The notes under the pieces were generated by a model. It saw nothing but the letters and a program-made list of their open reading frames with translations, ran no database searches and had not been told where the DNA came from. From Chitinophagales bacterium (GTDB lineage Bacteria > Bacteroidota > Bacteroidia > Chitinophagales > Saprospiraceae): 54,910 bases of DNA. The DNA is taken from assembly GCA_022360175.1 (NCBI GenBank), contig JAKSDI010000106.1:1-54910 (forward strand). Direction: 5' to 3'. Shown piece after piece: positions 43,573-52,114 of this stretch. The translations under genes and the position numbers were made by a program. Each line of letters opens with the position of its first letter. Position 1 is the first letter of the stretch.

Positions 43573-43577
43573 TACGC

Positions 43578-43893
43578 ATATTGCGGTTTGCCCTCCAATG
43601 TTATACAAACAGCGTATTACCCCCCTACTAGCTTTAACGAGCGACTGTTTTGTTGCTTTAGACGTGTGTTGATAGTGATGGTATATTTCTGTTTAAACAG
43701 TTTGCCTCACTGCTTATTTATACTACCCATGGACGAATTCATAGCAGGTGAGTAATTAGTATCATTTGATGACTGATTGCTTGCCTCTTCGAAGAGTTCG
43801 GTTTTCCACACTACTTTGATTATATACACCAGGCATTACTGCCTGTTATTGAAAAGCATTTTGGGATAGCCTCTTCCTTTCGGGAGAGGCTTA
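43578..43893 (+). ncRNA. Candidate structured non-coding RNA, family unknown
   Basis: About 315 bases between a consensus promoter and a strong terminator, with no credible coding frame. Several stems are visible: CTCACTGC with GCAGGTGAG, CAGGCA-TTAC-TGCCTG near 43830, CTGTTT-AAACAG, and CTCT-TCGA-AGAG. The two ends are partly complementary (CCAATG region with CATTTTGG). The features of tmRNA, RNase P RNA and SRP RNA that I know are absent. A 6S-like RNA is possible but the length is greater than usual. The region precedes yraN and follows the two-gene operon. Start position is estimated from the -7 box. Confidence 0.45.
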
Positions 43894-43898
43894 TTTTT
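43869..43898 (+). terminator. Rho-independent terminator
   Basis: GCCTCTTCC (43869-43877), a TTTC loop, and GGGAGAGGC (43882-43890) form a nine-pair stem with one G-U, followed by TTATTTTT. It ends the putative RNA gene and precedes the 61-nt hairpin. Confidence 0.75.
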
Positions 43899-43904
43899 AT
43901 TTAT

Positions 43905-43965
43905 TATATTAGGTAGATACACCATGGTGATTTGACGAATCACCATGGTGTATCTACCTAATATA
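43905..43965. repeat. Perfect 28-bp inverted repeat with 5-base loop
   Basis: The left arm (43905-43932, beginning TATATTAGGTAGATACACCA) and the right arm (43938-43965) are exact reverse complements, with TGACG between. Pairing stops at 43904/43966. The arm itself contains the smaller palindrome CACCATGGTG. It ends 19 bases before the yraN start, so in RNA it would be a very stable hairpin just upstream of that gene. Confidence 0.9.
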
Positions 43966-43984
43966 TAATTCCTAACATCTACTA

Positions 43985-44350
43985 ATGGCCGCTCACAATG
44001 ATTTAGGTAAAGCTGGAGAAGCAATCGCAAGAAAGAAGCTGGAAGCTTTAGGTTATCGCATATTAGCCACCAATTGGCGTTATCGCCGAACAGAAGTAGA
44101 CCTTATTGCAATGGATGGGCCTATTCTGGTTTTTATTGAAGTAAAAACCAGGAGCAGTGCTGTTTATGGGCAACCAGAAGAATTTATTACTCCGCGAAAG
44201 GAAGCCTTATTAACCAGCGCCGCTCATGCATATATTGATTTATTAGATCACGAAGATGAAATTCGCTTTGATTTCATCAGCATTATTTATAAAAATGAAC
44301 AAGACTACAAGTTGGAACACTTCAAAGATGCTTTTTTCCCTGGTTTATAG
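43985..44350 (+). CDS. yraN: YraN/UPF0102 family putative endonuclease
   Basis: 121 residues with the complete UPF0102 pattern: DLGKAGEAIARKKLEALGY, then NWRYRRTEVDLIAMDGPILV and FIEVKTRSS, the E..D...EVK residues of a PD-(D/E)xK-type nuclease fold. The length fits the family (about 115-125). The cellular role is not established; it has been linked to DNA recombination or uptake in other bacteria. Its last six bases overlap the 3' end of the convergent lipoprotein gene. A 61-nt hairpin lies just upstream. Confidence 0.9.
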   Translation: MAAHNDLGKAGEAIARKKLEALGYRILATNWRYRRTEVDLIAMDGPILVFIEVKTRSSAVYGQPEEFITPRKEALLTSAAHAYIDLLDHEDEIRFDFISIIYKNEQDYKLEHFKDAFFPGL

Positions 44351-45199
44351 AACTGCATTCCAATAAGCCAACACCTTTGCTCCTTCTTCACCAAGAGCCC
44401 TCTCCAGTTCATTCAATAACTCTGTTTTCCGAAGATTAATATACTCCTGTTTTTCATCCAATACTTCTCTGCGGATACGCATCTGCTCCTGCACACTCAA
44501 ATCTGCAATACTCTTCTCAAACAACATAGACAAACAGGCATTCCAGGTTTTAAGAGCAGATAATTGTACCATTACCAGATAAGCATAAAGCTCCGGATTA
44601 TTGGAAGTTTCAGGTTTAAGTGTTTCAATTTCCCGGATGGCATCTTGCAATGCACCAGAAGATGAGAGGCTGGAGTTAAAAATATAGCTTTTATAAAATT
44701 TTAAACTTTTATCAAAATTAGAGGATAACTGACTTTGGCGAAAGCCAAAAAACTCCTTGGCTACCGTATCTATTGTAATAATAGCTGATAAGGATTTCAT
44801 TAAAATAATATCCCTTGGCAGCTCAATCCCCTGATCGGAAAGAGCGATGAATCGGCTTTTAGCCAGGTTTCCCGTTGCAATTGCTTCATCATAATTCCCA
44901 AGTTTCCACTCACAAAGTGCTTTGAGGCTATAGGCATGCCCCAGCAAGTGATCTTCCATCAGCTTTTTATCTCGGCTTCCTTTAAGCGATTCATTAACGG
45001 AAGCATAAGCTCTATTATAATAATAAGCAGGGGAAATACTTGGATTAGCAGTGTTTGCAAACCTGATTTCGTTTTCGAGGCTCGCTCCTTGGTTAAAGCT
45101 TTCCTGCGCAGCATCCAGGTACTGTAGATGAGAACAGCTACCTAAGAAAAAGAGGCAGCTCAGGCTAGCAATCACTAGCCATAATAATGTTTTGGTCAT
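44345..45199 (-). CDS. Hypothetical lipoprotein, helical (TPR-like)
   Basis: 284 residues. Signal peptide with lipobox FLGSC (Cys22). The mature protein is helical: AESFNQGASLENEIR-like stretches, SLKALCEWKLGNYDEAIATG (a TPR unit), and many leucine-rich helices to the end. No known domain beyond a TPR-like unit. It follows the 1,116-residue repeat gene by 37 bases on the same strand, so both are likely one transcript. The lipoprotein could anchor or assist the large protein at the membrane; inference only. It overlaps yraN tail to tail by six bases. Confidence 0.7.
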   Translation of the reverse strand: MTKTLLWLVIASLSCLFFLGSCSHLQYLDAAQESFNQGASLENEIRFANTANPSISPAYYYNRAYASVNESLKGSRDKKLMEDHLLGHAYSLKALCEWKLGNYDEAIATGNLAKSRFIALSDQGIELPRDIILMKSLSAIITIDTVAKEFFGFRQSQLSSNFDKSLKFYKSYIFNSSLSSSGALQDAIREIETLKPETSNNPELYAYLVMVQLSALKTWNACLSMLFEKSIADLSVQEQMRIRREVLDEKQEYINLRKTELLNELERALGEEGAKVLAYWNAVL

Positions 45200-45236
45200 G
45201 ATTGATGGTTAATTTAGAGTCTATATTTCTGTCACG

Positions 45237-48200
45237 CTATGGCGTAGTTTCCAAATGTTCAATTACCTCTTGTAATGTTTTACCTATATCTTCCGTCCAG
45301 GTATTCAACAAGATTCGAATGCGATTAGTAACATCATCCAATTCTTCCTGGCTTACGGTTCCTTTTTCAGCAATAAGAAGGAAGTAATAATCCATCAGGC
45401 TATTAATAATATTGGCCTGGCTTAATTTCCAACTGATGTCTTCCGAATCATTCTCATCATAGATTACAATAAACATTGATTCCAATGAGTAACGTAACTT
45501 AATCTGTTTATGGCTTCTTGGTGCTGTTTGCATCTTCACTGTGAGCTGACGTTGTTCCGAGGCTGCTTCTAACGCTATTTCTATAAGATAAGTCAGGCTA
45601 TGATAAGGTAGCTTCCGGTTGGAGGGCACTACTTCCAATGCCCGGAAAATTGCTTCCAAAAGCAAAAAGATGAGCGGTTCTTGTTGTATCCACTGAGGAT
45701 GAGCCAATACTGCTATATATATTATTTCGAGTATTTCCAGCACCTGTTCATTGGAAAGTATTGGTTTCCACTTTCCAGAACGCGGTTTTTCAGCAATAGC
45801 CAACAAAACCTGCTCTGTGGCAATTACCAATAAATGTCGAGGATCATCTTCAGATACATCGTATACAAGATACAAATGCCGGGCTGTACTATCTAAGACC
45901 AGTCTAATAAGTTCTGGCAATAAATCTGAGCGATGGGGATCTGTAGCAGCTAGCGTAGTAGCTACATCAGCCACAATTGTTTTCACTGCCTGGTGATTGC
46001 TTACTAAATCAGGATGCTGCTGTAAAACATCCAGTGCTGCATCCAGTATTTGATCAGCTAATCCAGCATCAAAACCTCTGCTATAGTCAATGCCATTGTT
46101 TTCAAATAGTATTAAATCTACCAATATCAAGCCCTTTTCATCAGGATGCCGGAACAGTATAATAGATAATACATAATCTAATAAATCGACCAATAAGGGC
46201 AAGCGATTATAATCTTTTCCTTCAGGAAATACAAAGGCAAATACCAGATTGAGGGCATGTTCCAGAATGGATGCCTTTTCCTCTGTTGTAATCCCCCATT
46301 TTAATGATGATAAAACAGATGGGTGAGCCAATACTACTCGCATATTGAGCTGCACTAGCAGTTCCACTACTTCACTATTCAGGCGATGATGCTTGTCATA
46401 TTTTTCCAATACTCCAAAAGTAGCATCTAAGACTTCCTGTAAGATCGAATGACCATCTTCTCCTGCTGCGACCCATTGAGGATGCCGAACAACTTCATCT
46501 AACAATTCTTCAATCAAGGCAATAGCAAATGTTCCAGAAATAGCAGGCTGCCAATGCCCTGATTCATCATTAGCAGAAAGTGCTTCCAGGATGATCTCTG
46601 TAGCAGTTTGTAATAAATGCCGGGGCTGTTCTTCTTCTGCAACAATAATAAGATGTGTATTACGAGCAGTGTGTTCCAAAATAAGTTGTACCAGAAATGG
46701 CAATAAACCTGCTTGTTTCAAACCTGCATCACTAATAGCAGCAGCAACACCCGCCAATATATTTTTCAAACCCTGATGCTGTGCTACCAGCTCTGGATGG
46801 CTAGCCAAAGCAGCCAGAGTAGCTTCTGCCAATTCATCTATTAATTCCTGATCAAATTTACGCTCGTAATCCACACCACTATCGAACAGAATAATATCTA
46901 GCAACACCAGGCCACGCTTACCAGGATGTTCCTGAATAATGGTCTCAAGGGCATACTCCATCAAGCTTACTAGCAGCTCCATTCTGCTAACATCTGAAGA
47001 AGTATCCTGAGGGAATACATATGTGAAAACCAATTCAAGCGCCTTCTCCAGAATGATTACCATATCCTCCTCTGGTGCCCATTGTACTTTGTCGAGTACA
47101 ACACGACTTGTTGCCACCGTACTGATATTAAGGCGTATCAGCCATCGAATAACTTCTGGTTTCAACCGGCTGTGCTTATCAACATGACGCAAACTTCGGA
47201 AAGTAATATCCAAGACTTCTGCAAGGACTGGTGCATTCCAGGCCTTATCTAAAACCCAATCAGGATTAAGGATTACTTCATCTAATAATTCATGTATGAT
47301 ACCTAATAACTCTTCCCGTGTCAGTGCCGGACGCCAGGGAGCATCAGCATGTTTTTCTGTGATCACTTCCAATATTTGCTGTAAAGCCAATATTAGAAGA
47401 TGTTCTCCATTCTCTTCATTGACTCGCCATAATAACGGCAACCTGCCTGCTGTTTTTTCCAAAATTACTCTTACTAACTCAGGATAATACCCTTCCTTAA
47501 AAAGAGAATTGTCTTTAATAACCAATGCTACATCCCCTATAATTTCTTTTACCCCCTGCCGGCCACTAATTACATTAGGATGCATAGTAACCACTTCCAA
47601 ACTTGCCTTTACAATCCCGTCTAAGGTGTCATTACTCAAAGCATTCGTAAAATATACCCGCTCTGTGTCATCGACCAGAATAGCATCTAATAAAACGCCT
47701 CCGGTAGACGAAATAATTTTGGAGACGGGCACATTAGTATCAAATAAACGAGCAGGATGATTAAATGCAACGGTACCTGCATTATTAATCATACTACGAG
47801 TAATGGCCTGCCCCCAATGAATAGCTACTTCTTGTTCGTATGGATCATCTATATGTTCCAGCTTGGCGTACATATCCTGTGCTATACCTTGAGCAGTGTT
47901 CTGGATGAAAAACTGCCATTTAGTATCATCTGTAATATCCGGGCTGAGTTCAGCTATCGATTCAGCAGCAGCGGCAAAAAGGCTAGGAAGCAGTCGTTGG
48001 CTGACTGTTTTTTTAATATGCGTATTTTCTGCAAAATCAATCTCATCAAATGCCTGCAAAAAAGCACGCAATACTTTGCCTCCTGCAGAACGAGGGTGCA
48101 CCGCTCCTGGCACTCGTAAAAAATAGTCTATCCCCAGTTCTACTATAGTTCCGGCTACCAATTGTAGCACACTCGCAGGTTCTTCTATACCATGCCCCCA

Positions 48201-48587
48201 CTGACGCACTGCCAATAAATGAAGTATATCATCTGTATTAACCTCCGCAGAGATATCACCAGCTTCTGCATTCAAAGCATAATAATATTCCTGATAACGG
48301 CTATATGCCTCTTTGTCGGTACTAAATCCAGGTTGAGAAAAAGCGCGCTGATGTAGAATTTTTAGCTCTTTAAGCCGCTGTAAATGATGCCGGTTTCGAT
48401 CAAAGTAATCAACTATAGTGATGAGGTCCAGGCCAGGATCAAAAGCAGGCAAAGGCAAAACTAATATCTTGCCCTTAATACTCCGTGCATAAGCTTTACG
48501 AATAGCACGGCTCAATTTAATAGCAGAATTAATAGCAAAGATGATGGCCTCTGCGGTGAGAATGGGCGCATTGGTCATGAGTGGCAT
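45237..48587 (-). CDS. Large hypothetical protein with three ~260-residue helical repeats
   Basis: 1,116 residues, almost all helical, with no signal peptide or clear membrane segment. From about 298 to 1005 it contains three copies of a ~260-residue unit: LLDAILVDDTERVYF (299), LVLLDIILFDSGVDY (560) and LILVDLILFENNGIDY (820) start the units. LELVFTYVFPQ (518) and LNLVFAFVFPE (779) end units 1 and 2. Within each unit short helices repeat (HPNVISGRQGVKEIIGDV, HPELVAQHQGLKNILAGV, HPDLVSNHQAVKTIVADV). The N-terminal 250 residues are unique. I recognise no domain. It is HEAT/ARM-like in flavour and probably a scaffold. It is co-transcribed with a lipoprotein gene. Confidence 0.75.
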   Translation of the reverse strand: MPLMTNAPILTAEAIIFAINSAIKLSRAIRKAYARSIKGKILVLPLPAFDPGLDLITIVDYFDRNRHHLQRLKELKILHQRAFSQPGFSTDKEAYSRYQEYYYALNAEAGDISAEVNTDDILHLLAVRQWGHGIEEPASVLQLVAGTIVELGIDYFLRVPGAVHPRSAGGKVLRAFLQAFDEIDFAENTHIKKTVSQRLLPSLFAAAAESIAELSPDITDDTKWQFFIQNTAQGIAQDMYAKLEHIDDPYEQEVAIHWGQAITRSMINNAGTVAFNHPARLFDTNVPVSKIISSTGGVLLDAILVDDTERVYFTNALSNDTLDGIVKASLEVVTMHPNVISGRQGVKEIIGDVALVIKDNSLFKEGYYPELVRVILEKTAGRLPLLWRVNEENGEHLLILALQQILEVITEKHADAPWRPALTREELLGIIHELLDEVILNPDWVLDKAWNAPVLAEVLDITFRSLRHVDKHSRLKPEVIRWLIRLNISTVATSRVVLDKVQWAPEEDMVIILEKALELVFTYVFPQDTSSDVSRMELLVSLMEYALETIIQEHPGKRGLVLLDIILFDSGVDYERKFDQELIDELAEATLAALASHPELVAQHQGLKNILAGVAAAISDAGLKQAGLLPFLVQLILEHTARNTHLIIVAEEEQPRHLLQTATEIILEALSANDESGHWQPAISGTFAIALIEELLDEVVRHPQWVAAGEDGHSILQEVLDATFGVLEKYDKHHRLNSEVVELLVQLNMRVVLAHPSVLSSLKWGITTEEKASILEHALNLVFAFVFPEGKDYNRLPLLVDLLDYVLSIILFRHPDEKGLILVDLILFENNGIDYSRGFDAGLADQILDAALDVLQQHPDLVSNHQAVKTIVADVATTLAATDPHRSDLLPELIRLVLDSTARHLYLVYDVSEDDPRHLLVIATEQVLLAIAEKPRSGKWKPILSNEQVLEILEIIYIAVLAHPQWIQQEPLIFLLLEAIFRALEVVPSNRKLPYHSLTYLIEIALEAASEQRQLTVKMQTAPRSHKQIKLRYSLESMFIVIYDENDSEDISWKLSQANIINSLMDYYFLLIAEKGTVSQEELDDVTNRIRILLNTWTEDIGKTLQEVIEHLETTP

Positions 48588-48749
48588 TTTGGTTTGCCCT
48601 AAAATAGCGAGATTTTAGCTATTCTCCTCTTTTATCATTAGTTCAATCCGTTTTTTCTGATTAAGTATTGTAAACTACGCTTGCGCCTTGCATCTAGCCA
48701 ATCAGACAGGTTTGAGTTTGAATTCACTCTTGCACTTGCACTTCTTTCC

Positions 48750-49328
48750 CTAAAACCCCATCCATTCTGACTTTGTAAGTCCAAACCACATAGTATCAAT
48801 CACTTCTCCACTCAATTTACGGAAGTCAGCACGAAAATCTCCTTCCCGGCGGAAACCCACCTTACGAGCAAGGCGCTGACTTGGTATATTCTCCATAGCT
48901 GTACGCAAAGACAGTTTTTCCAATTCTAATTGCCGGAAAGCAAAACTGAGTACTGTTTTCATAGATTCTGTCATCAGTCCCAACTGTCCATAATTTTTAT
49001 CAATAAAATAACCTACCTCAGCTTTAGGTACTCGCCAATCGATACGCAACAAACGAATCATCCCTATCAAGTTAGCATCTTTTGTATGCCAAACTCCCAT
49101 AGCGTATTCTTTCTGCAATAGCCAGTCTGCCAGGCGTTTTCTCACAAAAATCTCCGCTGTTTCTTTGCTATTTATAGCTTCTAACGTTTTAGGAAAATGG
49201 TCATATAATCTGCTATAATTATCTTGTATACATTCATACAATACCTCACCATCCCCTTCTCGAAAGCGGCGTATTACAGTACGAGGAGCGATCAGTGCCG
49301 TATCAACATTTAATAAGCGAGCTTGCAT
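48750..49328 (-). CDS. GNAT acetyltransferase (RimJ/RimL-like)
   Basis: 192 residues of the GNAT superfamily. RRFREGDGEVLYECIQDN is the N-terminal alpha-1/2 region. GMIRLLRIDWRVPKAEVGYF is the beta-3/4 core, with VGYFIDKNYGQLGLMTES as acetyl-CoA-contact motif A. LEKLSLRTAMENIPSQRLARKVGFRREG is the typical RimJ/RimL C-terminal block. Such enzymes acetylate N-terminal amines of ribosomal proteins, or small molecules. The gene follows a lipoprotein gene by 11 bases on the same strand. Acceptor unknown. Confidence 0.88.
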   Translation of the reverse strand: MQARLLNVDTALIAPRTVIRRFREGDGEVLYECIQDNYSRLYDHFPKTLEAINSKETAEIFVRKRLADWLLQKEYAMGVWHTKDANLIGMIRLLRIDWRVPKAEVGYFIDKNYGQLGLMTESMKTVLSFAFRQLELEKLSLRTAMENIPSQRLARKVGFRREGDFRADFRKLSGEVIDTMWFGLTKSEWMGF

Positions 49329-49339
49329 ATATTTTAGAG

Positions 49340-50305
49340 TTACAATCCTAATTTGGCACGCATTTCTGCATCTTCCGGGCTATTTTTTTGCCAATATGGA
49401 CTCATTATAGTTTCTTTTCGCTGAGCTACCGTTTTCCTGATTTTTTTATCAAACATAGAAGGATAAGCATCTGTCCAGCCTTCTATGATATAAGGTTCTT
49501 CACTTTGAAATACGATCTCCAATGTACGCTTTAACCTTGGGAAAGTAATGGTATATACCTTGAGGTTTTCGCCTTCTATATCAGTACCTGCATAGGTGCT
49601 CATACTTGCAGACGCTTCAACTGCTTGTGCTGGCAAATGTAACAACCGCAAGATAGTAGTGCTTGGCAATAGTTGCATCTTGCCCAAAGGGAGCATGTCA
49701 GGATTCATGCGAATTCGGTTCATCATTTCATCCTCTAGCAGTACATAATCAAAATTAGTTACTCTATCTGCCTCGCTTTCAAAATAAGAATGCAAGGTGC
49801 TCTTATAAGCTCCATCTTCATAATTAAGCTGCATATAGGCATGCCCACACCAATCCTGGCTACTAAATGAAACTTTTAATGTTTGTGGTACTTCTTTCAG
49901 CTTGGTAGGAGTAAATACGGAAGTCATCATAGAATAATCATAAAGCCCTGTAGTAAATCGCTTTACCATATTTAGCTTTAATATAGGAGTAGAATTCTTA
50001 CTGGTATATTGATCATTCTTCACCTGCTTGTCCGTCAGGAAATCTTCTGTAACAAAAATAGTGACAGCTTCTCCTGGATGGAGCGCATCATAACGATTTT
50101 GCTTCAGCTCATAACGGCTTAATTCCGCTTTTCCCTGATACCAATAATCTCCTAGTTTAAAATCTTTTTCAGGCGTTTTCATGGCAGCAGTTTGAGGTGT
50201 TGCCATATTCAATTGTCCCTCTGCATTTTCTAATGCTTCTGAGGAAGTATCCTGACAGCTCCAAATCAAGAAAGGTAGAAAAAGAAGTATGATTAATTTG
50301 TCCAT
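49340..50305 (-). CDS. Conserved hypothetical lipoprotein
   Basis: 321 residues. Signal peptide ending LIWSC (Cys17, lipobox). The mature part contains YWYQGKAELSRYEL and EAVTIFVTEDFLTDKQVK, a pattern found in a widespread Bacteroidota lipoprotein family (often mis-annotated as a Maf-like protein). DWCGHAYMQLNY is another conserved-looking block. No catalytic motif recognised. It is probably in one transcript with the GNAT gene 11 bases downstream. Confidence 0.72.
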   Translation of the reverse strand: MDKLIILLFLPFLIWSCQDTSSEALENAEGQLNMATPQTAAMKTPEKDFKLGDYWYQGKAELSRYELKQNRYDALHPGEAVTIFVTEDFLTDKQVKNDQYTSKNSTPILKLNMVKRFTTGLYDYSMMTSVFTPTKLKEVPQTLKVSFSSQDWCGHAYMQLNYEDGAYKSTLHSYFESEADRVTNFDYVLLEDEMMNRIRMNPDMLPLGKMQLLPSTTILRLLHLPAQAVEASASMSTYAGTDIEGENLKVYTITFPRLKRTLEIVFQSEEPYIIEGWTDAYPSMFDKKIRKTVAQRKETIMSPYWQKNSPEDAEMRAKLGL

Positions 50306-50432
50306 AATAGAAAGGAATATTTACTTACTATTGAACAAATGTCGGCAATAAAAGTTAGGGGTAGGAGATAAATACAAAATGTAACTCACTTTTAGTGTGA
50401 TAACTGGGCATTGTTTCCAATGTTTCACATAA

Positions 50433-50477
50433 AAAAGGCACAATAAATAACCTGAAACGTTACTTATTGTGCCTTTT
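50433..50477 (-). terminator. Rho-independent terminator, bidirectional shape
   Basis: AAAAGGCACAATAA (50433-50446) pairs exactly with TTATTGTGCCTTTT (50464-50477). The stem continues past one mismatch with TAAC/GTTA, leaving a seven-base loop. Read on the minus strand it ends in a T-run and lies 54 bases after the stop of the DUF2807 gene, which it most likely terminates. Confidence 0.8.
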
Positions 50478-50530
50478 CGTTTGCTTGCTGTCTAATTAAT
50501 TCCAGTTGTGTATATCGAAACTTGCGTTAA

Positions 50531-51283
50531 TTAATTTGCATCAATTAATTGCCCCGAACCAGTGATTTCCTGAGTTATAGTTGGCATGCCTTTATAGGAA
50601 ACATTACCACTACCACTTATAGTTACATCCAGCGCACTCTGAACAAAAACCTCACAATCTCCTGAACCTGCGGAATTTACAGTACAATTATCGGTACTAA
50701 TTTCAAATCCTGAAAAATTGCCACTACCTAAATTCGTTAGATTCAAGGTTTCTAATGTTATATTTTTGTTCGCTGTAAAATCACCATTACCACTTAAGGA
50801 TATATCAAATTCAGTTGTACCATTGAAATTATTTATATCCACATTACCACTTCCATTTAAAGATGCTTCGAGTTTCGCTATGTCCGTAAAATCATTTATT
50901 GATAAATTACCAGAACCACTTAATCCCAAATAATTTATGTTGGGAACAGTAATTTCTACGGATAACTCATAATCCTCATAACAACCATTCTCCAATGCAA
51001 TGGTCCAAATATTATCAGATACTCCAGTCTTTATTAGTTCTATAATATTTGGATGTCCGGTTGCTTCTACTTTTTGAGGTGAACCTTGATTAACGATTAC
51101 ATTACTCGAAAAAGCTAAATCTACACCTGTAAAATCAGCAACAGATAAAGTGGTAGTAGTAATTGTTCCTTCTCCTTTAATACAGCCTGTATCTGGTGCA
51201 TTATCATCATCTTTGTTGCAGGATGATGCCAATAAAAGTGCTGTAGAAAGTGTAAAAAAGATTAAAAAGTTTTTAAAAGTCAT
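50531..51283 (-). CDS. DUF2807 (GIN domain) lipoprotein, head-GIN
   Basis: 250 residues. Signal peptide with lipobox LLASSC (Cys22). The body is the DUF2807/putative auto-transporter adhesin head GIN domain, a right-handed beta-helix of short GSGN-type turns (LGLSGSGNLSINDF, LNGSGNVDINNF, LSGNGDFTANKN, LGSGNFSGFEI, TISGSGNVSYKG), about six visible turns. The domain is common in Bacteroidota outer-surface proteins; function not established. Single gene, followed by a strong terminator. Confidence 0.88.
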   Translation of the reverse strand: MTFKNFLIFFTLSTALLLASSCNKDDDNAPDTGCIKGEGTITTTTLSVADFTGVDLAFSSNVIVNQGSPQKVEATGHPNIIELIKTGVSDNIWTIALENGCYEDYELSVEITVPNINYLGLSGSGNLSINDFTDIAKLEASLNGSGNVDINNFNGTTEFDISLSGNGDFTANKNITLETLNLTNLGSGNFSGFEISTDNCTVNSAGSGDCEVFVQSALDVTISGSGNVSYKGMPTITQEITGSGQLIDAN

Positions 51284-51458
51284 GACCTCTTATTTAAAAA
51301 TGTTTATCCATTACCTCTATGAAAGTTATGGTCAAAACAGACATAGGGATAATTACCTGAAATTGATATTTTTTTGTTCCATCAAACTCAGGGAGATACT
51401 TTGTTATTATAAGACTGCAAAAGAAATCAACTTTTTGAAGAAAAGACTTGACCTAAAG

Positions 51459-52022
51459 TCAAGAAATAATACGCTTTCGAATTCGACTTAATGTTTCTGG
51501 AAGAATGCCAAAGTAGTTCGCAATTTTTTTTAGTGGTATATGTTGGAGGATTTCAGGTTGCTCTGCAATTAAATCCAAATACATTTCTTCTTTGGTTTTG
51601 GTAAGGAAGTCCATTTCCCGTTGGTTCTTTATCATAAAAGATTTTTCCAATTCCATTCTTCCAATTTTATTAAGCAGTAGCGAAGTCTCGCAGGCTCGCT
51701 GATAATCTTTGAATGAATATTCTTCATAAATACAATCTGTAATAGCAGTACTTTGTACTCTTGAAGGTTCTCCAGTCATCGCAGAAGCAAATGCTGAGAA
51801 AAAAGAATGCTGAAAATAAAAACTTAAAGTTTTCTCCTTTTCACCAAAGGATATAGTTGTTTCTACAATACCTTGATTAAGAAAATACATCTTTTCAACA
51901 ACTTCAGAATAGGCATGAATAACAGTTCCTTTTTTTACTTTTCTTTGGATTACCTCAAAAGGTATATCGGACTTTCTAAATCCCTCTTCATAGTTAAGGC
52001 TAATATATTCATGTAGTTTCAT
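51459..52022 (-). CDS. Crp/Fnr family transcriptional regulator
   Basis: 187 residues. The N-terminal cyclic-nucleotide-binding-like beta barrel is recognisable (KKGTVIHAYSEVVEKMYFLN, GIVETTISF), but the residues that bind cAMP in CRP are not evident. The C-terminal helix-turn-helix is IPLKKIANYFGILPETLSRIR, the standard Crp/Fnr recognition element. Bacteroidota proteins of this group respond to stress or metabolic signals and usually act on a neighbouring gene. Its targets may include the UvrA-like gene 93 bases upstream on the same strand, or the divergent GIN gene side. No cysteines for an FeS cluster of the FNR type. Confidence 0.85.
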   Translation of the reverse strand: MKLHEYISLNYEEGFRKSDIPFEVIQRKVKKGTVIHAYSEVVEKMYFLNQGIVETTISFGEKEKTLSFYFQHSFFSAFASAMTGEPSRVQSTAITDCIYEEYSFKDYQRACETSLLLNKIGRMELEKSFMIKNQREMDFLTKTKEEMYLDLIAEQPEILQHIPLKKIANYFGILPETLSRIRKRIIS

Positions 52023-52114
52023 AATAGAGGTTGCATTTTAGTGGCTTTTACAATCTTGAATATAATATACCTTATGTCCAATTATCAAATTCTTATTTAG
52101 CTAGTACGGTCTTA

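Noticed and set aside
43570-43755. Open frame of 61 codons inside the candidate ncRNA
   Set aside because: It starts with TTG inside the -7 promoter box and has an unlikely composition (many Cys/Phe/Tyr, no known motif). RNA structure and the terminator explain the region better.
43578-43893. Assignment as tmRNA, RNase P RNA, SRP RNA or 6S RNA
   Set aside because: The conserved ends and loops of the first three are absent. For 6S only the partial end pairing agrees and the length is greater than usual, so no family name is given.
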